Shown here piece after piece: positions 23,938 to 35,700 of a DNA stretch of 64,000 bases. Within the stretch, counting starts at the first letter, position 1. Each line of letters opens with the position of its first letter. The DNA is taken from contig CM033397.1 in NCBI GenBank assembly GCA_019426215.1, forward strand, positions 25,856,480 through 25,920,479, given 5' to 3'. Source of the DNA: Buddleja alternifolia (taxonomy: Eukaryota; Streptophyta; Magnoliopsida; Lamiales; Scrophulariaceae). Made by a program: the position numbers and the translations under genes. Under the pieces are notes generated by a model. It was not told the DNA's origin. It made no database searches and saw only the letters and a program-made list of their open reading frames with translations.

Positions 23938-25500
23938 GTGGGAGTTCATGGGGATGACCCTTCTACTTATGATCAAGCAACGATGGGCATCAACTCTGCA
24001 AAGTGGCAAGAAGCTATGCAAGCGAAGATAGACTCGATGCATTCCATCCAGGTCTGGACTCTGGTACATCATCCCGAATGTATAGCACCTATAGAGTGTA
24101 AATGGATCTACAAGAGGAATATAGGCCCGAACGAAAAATTTGACACATACAAAGCAAGGCTTGTAGCAAAAGGTTATAGTCAAAAGGAAGTAATTAACTA
24201 TCAAGAAACTTTTTAACCTGTCGCAATGATCAAGTCTATTCGTATTCTGCTTGCAATAGCTGCACACATGGACTATTAGATATGGCAGATGAATGTGAAG
24301 ACGACTTTTTTGAATGGATTCCTCGAAGAAGATATTTATATGGAACAATCTAAATGCTTCATATCTGGGTCTGATATTCATACGGTGTGTAAGCTTAAGA
24401 AATCCATTTATAGAGTTAAGCAAGCCTCTAGGAGTTAGAATCTTCGTTTTGATGAAGCTGCCAAAAGATTTGACATTGTTAAAAATGAAGATGAACCATG
24501 TGTTTACAAGAAGGTTAGTGGGAGTAAGATCAATTTTCTAGTTTTATATGTGGATGACATTATACTCATAGGAAATGACATAGGAATATTGGCTTCAGTC
24601 AAAACGTGGCTTTCAAATACATTCTCCATATAAGACTTGGGAGAAGTGACCTATATTCTAGGAATTCGTATCTACAGAGATGGAACAAATAGAATGATAG
24701 AACTTTCCCAAGCCCTTTACTTAGAGAAGAACCTAAAGAGATTTAGGATGGATGACACTAAGAAAAGTTTCTTGCCCATGAGACATGGGGTGCACCTTTC
24801 AAAGTCTATGTCTCCCCAAAGTGAGGAACATAGGAAGGAAATGAGTATGGTGCTTTATGCGTCTGCAATGGGTAGTCTTATGTATGCCATGTTATGGACA
24901 ATGCCCGACATAGCCTACGCAATTAGTGTGGTAAGTCGATTTCAGGCTAACCCGGGAAGAGAACATTACACCGCTGTCAAAAATATCCTAAAGTATCTGA
25001 AGAGAACTAAGGATATGGTCCTAACATATGGACATGGAGATTTGAAAGTGGATGGATATACTGACTCAGATTTCCAGTCTCATGTAGATGATCGAAAATC
25101 CACTTCAGTGTTTATATTCACGCAAAGCACAACTGTTGATTCCACCACTGAGGTAAAATACATAGTGGCGTCCGAGGCTACTAAAGAGGGTGTTTGGATT
25201 AGGAAGTTTCTTGGAGAACTTCAAGTGGTCCCTAGTGTAAAGCTGCCACTGCCACTTTATTGTGACAATAACGGGGCTATTGCATAAGCAAAGGAACCAA
25301 GGTCTCACAACAAATCCAAACACATAGAGAGGAGATATCATATATATAATAAAAGAAATAATTGAAAGAGGCGAGATAGCTGTGCAGAGAGTAAATTCAG
25401 CCGACAATGTCGTTGACCCATTAACCAATCCTTTGACACAGGCAGTGCTGGATCGACATCTTGAGAAGATGGGTATTAGATACCATAGTAATTGGTATTG
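23938..25500 (+). pseudogene. Reverse transcriptase and RNase H of the plus-strand copia element
   Basis: RT blocks in order: [33 protein letters not shown], a MNVKTTFLNGFL block after stops near 24213 and 24279, and the catalytic YVDD (24547-24558). RNase H shows DGYTDSDFQSH and an altered EVKYIVASEA, then LYCDNNGAIA followed by TAA at 25285. A degraded C-terminal tail with KSKHIERR-like sequence continues to the purine tract. Confidence 0.8.
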
Positions 25501-25516
25501 AGTACAAGTGAGAGAT

Positions 25517-25992
25517 TGTTAGGTTTATGTCTTCAAATGCCGTTAGAAGATTAGAGAAAGAAAGGACATTGTGATATTGTAATTGTTATTATTCTTTTAA
25601 TAAAAGGCATTTTAGTTGTTTATTCTATTATTGGCATTTATATATTGTAATCATCTATAAGTCCATGAATACAAGAGTTAACTCTCTAAGGCACTAGAGG
25701 AGTTCAATACTTGTATACTAAAATGGTCTACAAGTCGAGGATTCCCAATTGGGCATTGGAATTCATCAAGACTTATATGATATGAGTTTTGACGAGAGCA
25801 GTGCCAGTCAATCACTAGTAAGTAATGAAGAACTAATATCATAGGTGCACTGATGAAGGTCGTGGCACTCATACATGACTTGCATCAATTCTGTCACATG
25901 GGTTTTCACTCTTTGACAGACAATGACAGAATTGATTAAATTGTAATAGGTGTGTCTGAACTTTAAACCTGAGGAATCGAGTTGAAGATATA
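25517..25992 (+). repeat. Truncated 3' LTR of the plus-strand copia element
   Basis: Starts TGTTAGGTTTATG directly after the purine tract ending GTGAGAGAT, and is interrupted at 25992 by Sirevirus-like copy 2. The rest of the LTR is not found after 37893. Confidence 0.72.
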
Positions 25993-27424
25993 TGATGGTC
26001 CCAAATGGCATATGAAAGGGTCTAGAAGGGGGGAGGGTTGAATAGACCCTGAAGTCTTTTTTGACTTTAAAAAATTCGTTTAGACTTAGTGATTTCAACA
26101 ATTACCAAAGTAGGGTAAAGTTTTAATCGCTTAATCAGGGTTAGCACAGCGGAAATGATTTTAAAGCTTAGCATTCTCTTTTTCAAATAGTGGCTTAACC
26201 GGTTTAATGCCTTTTCAAAGATATAATATGAAAATGTAAAGTAAAGCAATAAAGCAGTAAATAACACAAGATATTGTAAGGTTCACTGGGTGATGTAATC
26301 CCAACTACGTCCTTCTTCTCCTTTGCACTTGGAGAAACTTCACTAAATTGATTATCGAAAAATCACACAGAGGCTTCTACAAAATAGATGAAAGAGAAGA
26401 TGATCTTGAGCTCCTTGATCACATAGACTTCAGCTCCAATAAAAACTTTCTTCAACAAGCGTCTCTCACACAGAAATGTTGCTTGTAGAATCAACAACTA
26501 TCCCACTCAGACGAAAGATGTTGAGGGTTTAGTCACAGGTTTGTTTGATTTTAGAAAGTTCAAACAACTTGGGATATCTCAATAGAAGTTTAGGGTTCTT
26601 CTTTGAAGAGGTTTGAGATATCTTTGACTGTCTTTGGAATGTGTATAAAAACTTTGAGAGGATTTTTGGCTATGGAGTTTATAAGCTTTTTCTCTCAAAT
26701 AATTTCAGTAAAGTTTTGACCTTTTCATGTGCATGTACGTGTGTAATAAGGGTTTGCTGGAGGGTACTATTGATAGAGGTTTCTTGGGATTTGTCCATTG
26801 GACACATGTATGGGCGTTTCTCTCACGCAACGCGTTAAACAATCCCTTTTCTGACATTCCTAAAATTTTGCTGGTTTCGATTGGACAGGAGCAAATTTTG
26901 AACTCTGAATTCTGACAGTCTAGTTAAAAGGTGGCTTGTCCATAAGTCATAATAGCTTATCACATTTAATGCACTTATCAGGCATTTAATGTATTTGAAT
27001 TTATTTCCCATTGGAAATAAATGTCCGTTGATGATTGCATTTAAGTCCTCCATGACTTGAGAATTTATTTCAGGTGAATTTGATCCTTGATCGCTTGAGT
27101 AATTTGAGCGCTTGATTCAACAATCCTGAAACAGTCCTTTAGCGTTTGACAGACTCTAAGAACAAATCTTCATCTTCACTTGACTTCAGACGCTGATCTT
27201 CAACTTTATCTTTGATAGACTCACCTAAAATTCTATCAGCGACTCAGTATCAAATACTTAGTCTAAAATCTACAAAGATAAAAATTACAAGCCTAACGAA
27301 ATTACAAACTTTCAAACGCTTATACAATTGTTCTATGAAAACATAAACTTACATTATTTTTGAGGTCTAACATAAAGTTCTATTCTTGTCATCATCAAAA
27401 CATCTAACATGAAATTTCCTAACA
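25993..27424 (-). repeat. 3' LTR of Sirevirus-like copy 2
   Basis: 1432 bp, TGATGGTCCC to CCTAACA, colinear with the full LTR at 14341-15788, including the segment missing from 523-1641. The TATA region of copy 1 is degenerate here (CTATCAATAG on the minus strand). Confidence 0.87.
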
Positions 27425-27447
27425 ATTTCCCCCTTTTTGATGATGTC
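27425..27447 (-). other. Polypurine tract of copy 2
   Basis: Same purine-rich tract as at 1642-1664, next to the 3' LTR. Confidence 0.78.
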
Positions 27448-30368
27448 AAGACCTTAACTCTTATAACTCTTTTATAATTTAAGAGTTTAAAGAAAAGCCC
27501 AAAATAAATATAAGTTAGCGTTAGAAAGTTAGATAAGTTAGCTAATGTTAAATTAGCCTCAACAAGATGTTTCAGCGATAAATCATTCATTCATATATAT
27601 ATGGAATTAAAAGAGTACATGATTTATGCTAAAGAATGAAATGAAATGAAAAGCGACAACATAAACAAAGAAAATAGACATAGAACAGAGAATCATGTTC
27701 TTTGTCACTTTTTGGAAGCCTTTTCTTGGAATATTTTGTTTGCCAGATCCAGAAGGACTCGATCGATGTCTATCATAGTTGTGTGATAGACTTTATTGTA
27801 GTCCTCGCTTCGATTTTTGGCGCTTTGATTTAATTCCAACAATCTTTCCACCCAATCCCTTAGAAGGATCCCGAGCGTCCTGATTAAATCATGGTAAATG
27901 TCTTGCATTCTGTCATTAGATGGTTTCCAATTCAAAGGTCTTCTCAGTGGTTCAACGTATCGATGAAAACTCATACCTTCCAAAAACTGAACATCAAGAT
28001 CCGGAAGCCAATGTCTGCCTCGGAAGTATCTTGGCTTACGCTTCTTTGTGAGCGTTCTTTTAATGCTCGCAATCTCTTCAAACGTGGAGCGCTAATTCTT
28101 GTTATCAGTCTTGGAATCCAGTGAGGCTTTTCCTTTGGCCTTGGATTCTTGATGCTTTTCTTTCTCTTTCCCCTTCTTGGCATCATCAAGGGAAGACTTC
28201 AATTCAGCGATATCTCTGACTAACAAAGCAGACCGACTTGTTCAGCGATACTCTGACTAACAAAGTTGGAAGTATTATGTCTCTCAGTATCTGCTGAAGC
28301 GTTCTGTGCTAAGTGGCGATTGAACTCCTCAGAGAGGTTAGTGATCAGCGGTACCACGCAATCCAGTATCGCTGAAGTACTCTTGGTTGCAGCGTTTACA
28401 ATATCACGGCTTTGAGCGTCAGAGACTAACTTGATATGCAAATCATCATTATCGAGCATCTTGGAGCAGGAACCCTCGATGGTGTTGAACGAGTTCATAA
28501 CCACTCGTCTAAAGTCTCTTGCCTCTTGATCACTTTTCGAGTTTGAGTTAGAAGAAGAAGGACGCTCTGGGGACGGAATGAGTCCATAAGAGCTTGAAAC
28601 GACAGCCTTTCCTTTAGATTTATCTCTGATGAAGGGCTCTTCAGGCTCCTCGGCCATTACAGCGTGTACTTCTTGTATCGCTAAATCGAGAGATTGAGTC
28701 GTTTCCTCAATCAAAACATTTTGTTCAACAACGGGCGTATCAACTACAGTAGCGCTGGGGGCTTCTATCATCTGAATATCAGCGTTTGTAACTTTAGCAT
28801 CTACAACAGTAGGATCCAGCCCTGCTTCAACTTCTGTGATCTCCACAGGAATATCTCTTTTCACTGGCACAACACAAAGTGGGCAATTGCCTCCATAACA
28901 TGCCTTAGACTCTGATAAAAGGTTCTCGAAATGAACATCATAGCGTCTTCGTGTGTTTCAGTACTCAACGCTAGATCAGCATCTTCCGAGAATTCTACTC
29001 CACTTGTGTATAGATTCTTGAAGTCCACCAAAACCGGCATGAGCGCTTGGGCTAGCGCCTGATCCATTAGCCTGATGAGAGAAATAAACTTGGCCACTTG
29101 GATGTTATGGTCACAAAATAAGACAGGGAGCAAGTTGTACCCATGAAGTCACTAAAACCAAAGTGTTGGTTAAAAGTGATATCCATCGATTGGGCGTTCT
29201 CAACAATCGCTCGTCTTTCTCGGTGAAATTCTGCAAAATTGTCTTTTAACTGAAATTGGGACTCGCTTGGTCCTGGAAGGGCATCCCGCTTGCTTGTAGA
29301 AGTGTCTTCATTTAAGTCAATGTGGAGTTGCAGAGCGAAGTTCAACTCATAACCCCCTTGACTGATTTGTCTAAGTTGTTCTCGGATGTAGCTTTCCATG
29401 CCTCTTCGAAAGTAAGGTAAGGCATCTACAAGACCCACAAGCGACTCTCGCCTCTGTAACAAAAATAGAGCATATCCTCTACGTCTATACTCTATTCCAA
29501 AATTGAAAAGGAATGGATACCTGATCATCTCATCTATTGTATGGCAATGCAAAACAAATTCATCTGCCCATCTGGATGTATCCATTATCCATCATTTTCC
29601 AAGAGTTTCGCCTAACTCTTTATCTGTCTTTGCCTCGAGTAATTTCTTGAAATGCTGTTTCTCTTCTACAAATTTTTTTGCCTAAACCTTGGCAAGAAAC
29701 TCGAGCTTCATCCTCAATCCAAAAGTTGATAGGGTTAGGGTGAATGGACAACCTTAGGGAGAGCTGAATAACCTATCTTGTTCAGCTGTTCTTCATCCGG
29801 ATTCTTTCCCCAATCGCCCATGTGAGGATTCCTTATCTGGACATGAGTTCGGCGAAATGGATAATTGCGTTCCATGCTCTTGCCAACTTCTTGAAAGTGT
29901 TTGCTCTCGAACTTTGCCAGATCTTTCTGTAGAGTTTCCAAGTACTCCAAGCGAGCAATAATCTCTTTCATCGTAGTTACTCCGCTATTTGCGAGTGTCT
30001 CAAATATGATCGACTTCGAGCGTCTGAGAGAGTTGGATTGTGGAGGGTAGTTTGAAAATTTAACTCCATATCAATCAATTGCTTAAGGGTCATTTCTCTC
30101 CAGGCATAATAGAATTCTAAATCTTCAGTAAAGCCTCTGGGAAAGAAATTAACCGCTTGAGAAGGAGGACCAGTTGGTGTGGGGATATTCTCGGCCACTT
30201 CTGTCGACCACTCAGCATCTTCAGTCCCTTCCTATGCTGGTGAGATTTCAGCGTCTGGAAGAACAGTGTCTAATTCTCTAGCGATTTCCACCAAAGTTGA
30301 TAAATCAACATCCAAATCTAGGTCTCCCTCCGAATGGGAAGGTGCATCAGCAGCTTGTGCACTTTGAG

Positions 30369-30449
30369 CTGACACATGCAAGCGTTTGAGAAACAAGAAA
30401 GATTTCTACTAAGTAGAAAATCAAGATATAAACAGACATAAACGCTTAC
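30369..30449 (-). other. Predicted intron 2 of the envelope-like gene, copy 2
   Basis: 81 bp with donor CAGG/GTAAGCG and acceptor GTGTCAG/CTC. Splicing keeps phase 1 and joins two open frames. Aligned with 4644-4723 in copy 1. Confidence 0.68.
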
Positions 30450-30629
30450 CCTGAGGACTATCCTCGACTACAGTAGTCACTTCAACAATAGGAAGTTCAG
30501 TTTCCATAGACTCAAGCTCCTGGACTTCCTCAACTTCAAGGGGTAAAAAAGTGAGGGGATCAGCACGAATAGGAATATTGAATCCTTCTAAAGTATTCAG
30601 AACATACTGGATGTTATATTCTCTAAAGG

Positions 30630-30708
30630 CTGAAAGAAAATTTATCCTAGCGTTAAAAAGAAAAACACAAGGAAAGGATAAAATATGTTGTCTAAGACAA
30701 GTACTTAC
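30630..30708 (-). other. Predicted intron 1 of the envelope-like gene, copy 2
   Basis: 79 bp with donor CAGG/GTAAGTAC and acceptor CTTTCAG/CC. Without splicing the frame ends at TAG (30692-30694); with splicing it continues in phase 1. Aligned with 4908-4989. Confidence 0.7.
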
Positions 30709-31948
30709 CCTGATCGCTAGCTAACTCTGTTGAGCGAGCTTCAGGAACGGGCTCTGCGATTGGTTCAGAAGGTTGAGGAGGAGGTGGAACACTAGAAGAT
30801 TCTTCAAGCGCTAGTTCTACTGGAACGCTTGTAGAACTTCTGGGAGTGGACCAGGGCGTGCGCATACGAGCAAGCGGCACTTCCACTTCTTCTACTTCTT
30901 CTTTTGTCTAGGTCAAAATGGTAGCCGCTGGAGGTGGAGAAGGGGTTTTTGCTGGGGGAGAGGGAGACTTTTCCTTCTTGTTTTTCTTCTTCTTCTTTTT
31001 CTTGCTTTTCTTTTGTTTCTTCGCTTGCTGAGATGGCTCAACGACTTTCACAGCAACCTTTCTCTTGGGCTGCTTAACAATAACTTCTTCTGGTTCATCT
31101 GATTAGGAAGAACTCACTTGATCCTCATCATCACCACGAACTTGACTTTGGGCAAGACGCTCACGTTTGTCTTTGGGAACAGCTACACCACCTCGATGCT
31201 TGGGGTGAAGCAATTCTCCTATCATCTTCTTTCCGTAAAACATGGTAGCCAGCACTTTAGATCCCTTGGAGGTAGCGAATCCACAAGCGCTTAACAGAAA
31301 ACTTAGCAAAATCCCATACGGCTTGGGATTGAAGGACTCTTGCATCGTTGCCTTGAAGCGATTGAAAACATACAATGCCCAGTTGACCTTCAGCCTGGTC
31401 AACACTGCGATCATTATCTTAAATTGTATTATCGAAACTTTATCAAAAGAACCTTTCCTACACTCTATCATTTTTGCACAAATGTCGGACAAAATGACAT
31501 ACGCTCCCTTCATATCATTTTTCTTGAAATTCGACTTGTAGTCCGCCTCAGCTTCATCTCGACGAACATATTCCCACACCTTTGTAGAGGCACCCATGGC
31601 CACTTCTTCCACTTCGCATCCCTCGGAAGACAGTTGCAGAAGATCAGGAATGAGTTTGGCAGTAAGAACAAAAGGTGTTTCCGCAGATGGACAAGAACAG
31701 GTGATGGAGTTAACGTCGGCAGAAATGACAGCATTTTTGAAAAAGTGTTTAACTTCATCCTCATGCAGAAGACAACGAGAGGTCAGAAGATTTTTCTGGC
31801 CGGATTCATCAATGAGAGCCAGAATTTCTCTCATCGGAAAGTTTTGGTTACTAAATAGGTATTCCCAGTTGAGAAAGAAACCTGCGTTGAAACCCATCGA
31901 TTCGGTGGTTTTTCCGGCAGTAGAGGAAAATGACTTTGGTGGCGCCAT

Positions 31949-32540
31949 TGAAGAGTTTGAAGAACTTTTGAGGAGAGAGAGAATAAAGCTTTTGCCTTTA
32001 GAAAGTAGATGAACTTTTACAGCAAGAGATTCTGGAAGTGATAAAAAAATTCTGTAAAAGTTCTAACGGTTTAAATAGAGGGCAAAAAGTAACTCCTCAA
32101 TTACTTTGATTTGTGTAGCGTGTAAAGGCAGTTAATTGGAAATGAAAAACATTTAATTTGGGCCGGTTAATAATAAAGACGGATGTAAAGAGGGCGAAAG
32201 ATTAGGTTAACTGCTGTAAATATAAAACTTTGAAATCCGCAGTTACTTTTTCAAAAACGTTTGAGATTTTGAAAATTTTCAGCGTGAAGTGCACGTGCCT
32301 GTTAGTACAGTGACACTTACCCAGACAAGTACACATGTTGAACCGCTTATTTTGAGATAGTGGTCAATAGCCGTCAGTTTGATGTGATAGGGACGTGTGG
32401 GCAGTTATCAAATCTTATCTTTTGGACTTATACACACGCTACCCTTTAGCGATGAAAACAATGCATATTCTTAGAGAAAGTTACTTAGCGTTTAAGTGGG
32501 AATATTCTTAACGCTGAAGTCTTTTTGATTTAATCTTAAA
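31949..32540 (-). promoter_or_regulatory. Spacer before the env-like gene in copy 2, candidate internal promoter
   Basis: TATA-like CTATTTAAAC at 32069-32078 (minus), about 120 bp before the ATG. CACGTG at 32292-32297. Recognisable similarity to 6199-6780 in copy 1 along its length, although no coding frame is present. Confidence 0.4.
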
Positions 32541-33578
32541 TAAAATTTAATTGCTGTTTTATCTAATTGTTTGTCAGTTCCAATGAAATACATGGAGATA
32601 TCTTTCTTTTGAACATGGTCACGTAAGAAATGGTAGCGAATGTCATTGTGTTTAGTTCTAGAATGAAGGACTGGGTTTTGGGTCATAGCCAAAGCGCTTT
32701 GGTTATCACAATGGATGACGGTAGGACCTAAAAGGATTCCATAATCTTTAAGTTGTTGCCTCATCCCAAGGATTTGTGCACAACAACTCCCAGCGGCTAC
32801 ATACTCAGCTTCAACGGTAGAAATCGCTATGGATTGTTGTTTCTTACTATGCCACTAAATCAATCTAGCACCTAGAAATTGACATGTACCACTATTACTT
32901 TTTCTATCTATTTTGCATCCTGCAAAATCTGCGTCTGAGTAACTAATTAGTTCAAAAGGAGAGTCCCTTGGATACCATAAGCCCACATTTTGTGTGTCTT
33001 TCAGGTATTTAAGGATTCTCTTGGTAGCGATTAAGTGTGACTCTCTTGGATCAGCTTGAAAGCGTGCACACATGTATACCGAAAACATAATATCAGGTCT
33101 ACTAGCGGTAAGATAAAGAAGTGATCCGATGATACCTCTATAATTAGTGATATCAATCTTCTTCCCACTTTCGTCTTTATCTAACTTAAGCGTCTGGCTC
33201 ATTGGAATTTTTGAAGATGATGCATTTTCCATACCAAATTTCTTAATCATATCTCTTGTATATTTAGCTTGGTTTATAAATATGCCATTAGGAAGTTGTT
33301 TAACTTGTAATCCTAAGAAAAAAGTTAATTCACCCATCATGCTCATTTCAAATTGTTCTTGCATTATTTTCGAAAAATTTTCACACAATCGCTTGTTAGT
33401 AGAACCAAATATAATATCATCAGCATAAATTTGGGCTAAGATAATATCTTCATTATGGGTAATTTTGAATAACATGCTCTTGGTGCTTGTTTAAGCCTTT
33501 ACCTATAAGGAAGATGGAAAGAGTGTCATACCATGCTCTTGGTGCTTGTTTAAGGCCATAGAGTGCCTTATCTAATTT
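32541..33578 (-). pseudogene. RT C-terminal part and RNase H, copy 2
   Basis: RT end and RNase H without the nested solo LTR seen in copy 1, so this shows the uninterrupted junction KRILKYLKDTQNVGLWYP. The catalytic motif reads YADD instead of YVDD (33416-33427). RNase H has SYSDADFAG, a stop near 32855 and the HCDNQSALA block. After GTDKQL the frame runs into unrelated codons because of a deletion, and the DIFTKAL end is lost. A 23-bp direct repeat (33473-33495 and 33532-33554) disturbs the GLKQAPRAW region. Confidence 0.82.
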
Positions 33579-35700
33579 TTAGACCATACTTTTTCCATGG
33601 TTGTTGATGAATCCTGGGGTTTGCTCCACGTATTCTTCTTCTTGAAGTTTACCATTCAGGAAAGCACTCTTCACGTCCATTTGATACACTGTGAACTTGT
33701 TGAATGCGACAAAGGCTAGGAACATCCGAATTGCTTCAAGACGGGCTACTGGGGCATAAGTCTCATCAAAATCAATACCCTCTTCTTGGAAATAACCCTG
33801 AGCGACTAATCTGGCTTTGTATCTTATAACAATACCATCTTCGTCCAACTTGTTCTTAAAAACCCATCTAGTCCCAATAACTCCTTGGTGAGTTGGTCTT
33901 TGTACTAGCGTCCAAACCTTAGTTCGCTCAAATTGGTTAAGCTCCTCTTGCATAGCTTCTACCCAACTTGAATCACCAAGCGCTTCATCCACTTTCTTTG
34001 GTTCCATTTGAGATAGGAAACTTGCGAACATGGCCTCATTAATTGCAGCGGCCCTAGTTCTAACAGGTGCTCCAATATCTCCAATAACTAGTTCTGGTGG
34101 ATGATCTCTAAGCCATTTTTGATCTGGTAGGAACGGGTTGAGAGACTCTTGATTATCAATTGCTTGACCCTCATTTGTCTGTTGCTCAGTCGCTTTATCA
34201 TTCACAGTTCCAATTTGCTCTTGATGATCATTCTCTTCATGATCATAAGCGTTTCTTACAATATCATCATTGATAACCTCACAAGTAACCTTAGGATTGG
34301 GCACAAAGATCTCATCATCCTCATCATCATCACTGGCATCACCAAGATTGATTTGTGACGCTTGTTGGACAAGATCTTCAACTCCTACATCATCAACATT
34401 TACCTTACTCAGTTCTTGGTTAGCATCATCAAACACAACACTAATGGATTCTTCAACCTTCGATTTGATCTTATTTAAGATGCGAAAAATCTTTCTATTC
34501 TTGGCATACCCTAGAAAGATTCCCTCATCCGCTTTAGGATCAAATGTCTTTAGATTGTGGGATCCATTGTTATGAATGAAACATTTTGAACCAAATACAT
34601 GAAAATATGAAACGTTTTGCTTACGTCCCTTCCACAACTCATATGGTGTCTTTTCATGTTGCTTGTTGATCATACACCGGTTCAGAGTGTAGCAAGCGGT
34701 GTTGATTGATTTGGCCCAAAACCTTTGAGGTAGCTTGGACTCTACTAACATAGTCCTTGCGGCTTCGTTAAGCGTTCTGTTCCTTCGCTCAACCACTCCA
34801 TTTTGTTGAGGTGTTCTAGGTGCAGAATACTCATGAAGTATTCCAAAATCTGTACAAAACTTCTCAACAATATGGTTAGTAAATTCAATTCTTCTATTGC
34901 TTCTAATCCTCGTCACCTTTAAATCTTTCGAGGTTTGTAATTGACAAATTAGCGATGTGAGCTTAACACTAGTTTCATCTTTGGTCGCTAGAAATTCTAC
35001 CCATGTATAGTGAGAGAAATCATCAACTATTACTAGCGAATACTTTTTACCACTAACACTCATGATTTGAATAGGACCAAACAAATCTAAATGCAATAGT
35101 TCAAGGATTCTAGACGTAGATAGATGAGGTTTCTTCTCAAAAGATGATTTGACTTGTTTACCCATTTGACATGCATCACATAAGCGATTTTTTTGAAAGG
35201 AACCTTTAGGTAATCCCTCTGCAAGATTTAGCGATATTAACTGAGAGATTACCTTAAAGTTGAGGTGATTCATTTTTCTATGCCACAACCAACCCAATTC
35301 ATTTTGACTCTTAGCAACAAAGCATGTAGGGTTGTTATCTATTGTTGAACCCCAATCTACCAAATAAACATTGTTTGTTCGTTTTTCTTTCAATTTAGTA
35401 GATTTAGTCTTAGCGTCGTTAATACAGCAACAGTCACTTGAAAATTTAATTTCAAAGCCTTTATCACAAAATTGACTAATGCTTAATAGATTATGCTTAA
35501 GACCCTCAACATAATATACGTCACTTATCATGACGTTCCCCCTATGCATGATACTTATACCATTGGTTTTACCTTTGGAGTTATCACCGAATATAACTTG
35601 AGGACCATTGGTTGCACGATAGTTGACCAAGAGATCCTTTGAGCCAGTCATGTGCCTTGACGACCCACTATTGATGTACCAAATTCAAGTATCGGTGTTG
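33579..35700 (-). pseudogene. Protease, integrase and RT N-terminal part, copy 2 (690-codon open frame)
   Basis: The best preserved pol stretch here. Protease is damaged: the active site reads INSGSSRHM (Asp to Asn) near 35660. From 35651 down the frame is open for 690 codons: GAG-pre-integrase ([20 protein letters not shown], about residues 120-170), integrase core with LHLDLFGP (about 190), RSNRRIEF (second catalytic Asp is Asn), VERRNRTL with the Glu, acidic linker [12 protein letters not shown], then RT with [27 protein letters not shown] and [10 protein letters not shown], ending in VEQTPGF. Not functional because of the catalytic losses. Confidence 0.86.

Larger units (their letters stand above)
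21603..25992 (+). mobile_element. Decayed Ty1/copia element, plus strand, 3' LTR truncated
   Basis: Gag, protease, integrase, RT and RNase H follow in copia order, then a purine-rich tract (about 25502-25516) and the start of a 3' LTR. The LTR is cut at 25992 by Sirevirus-like copy 2. The 5' end is not resolved. Stops and frameshifts throughout show an old inactive copy. Its pol is closer in style to the tandem element at 41417-56912 than to the Sirevirus-like copies. Confidence 0.8.
27705..31948 (-). pseudogene. Envelope-like 3' gene of copy 2, three exons
   Basis: ATG at 31948-31946 opens a protein with MAPPKSFSSTAGK. Exon 1 (31948-30709) is 1240 bp and keeps one frame, with stops at about 31101 and 30907. 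It has the KVNWALYVFNRFKA motif, a Lys-rich run and Pro/Ser-rich repeats. Exon 2 (30629-30450) is 180 bp and fully open. Exon 3 (30368-27705) has a TAG near 30234, a frame change near 30000 and more breaks near 29735, 29140 and 28220. The central block (NPHMGDWGKNPDEE, RYPFLFNFGIEYRRRG) and the C-terminal helical tail match copy 1. Two copies sharing exon borders, phase and motifs show this was once a real gene. Its job is unknown; no membrane anchor is obvious. Confidence 0.7.

Noticed and set aside
25517..25992. Same family as the solo LTR at 16160
   Set aside because: Only the first dozen bases and general layout agree; the rest is too different to call one family.
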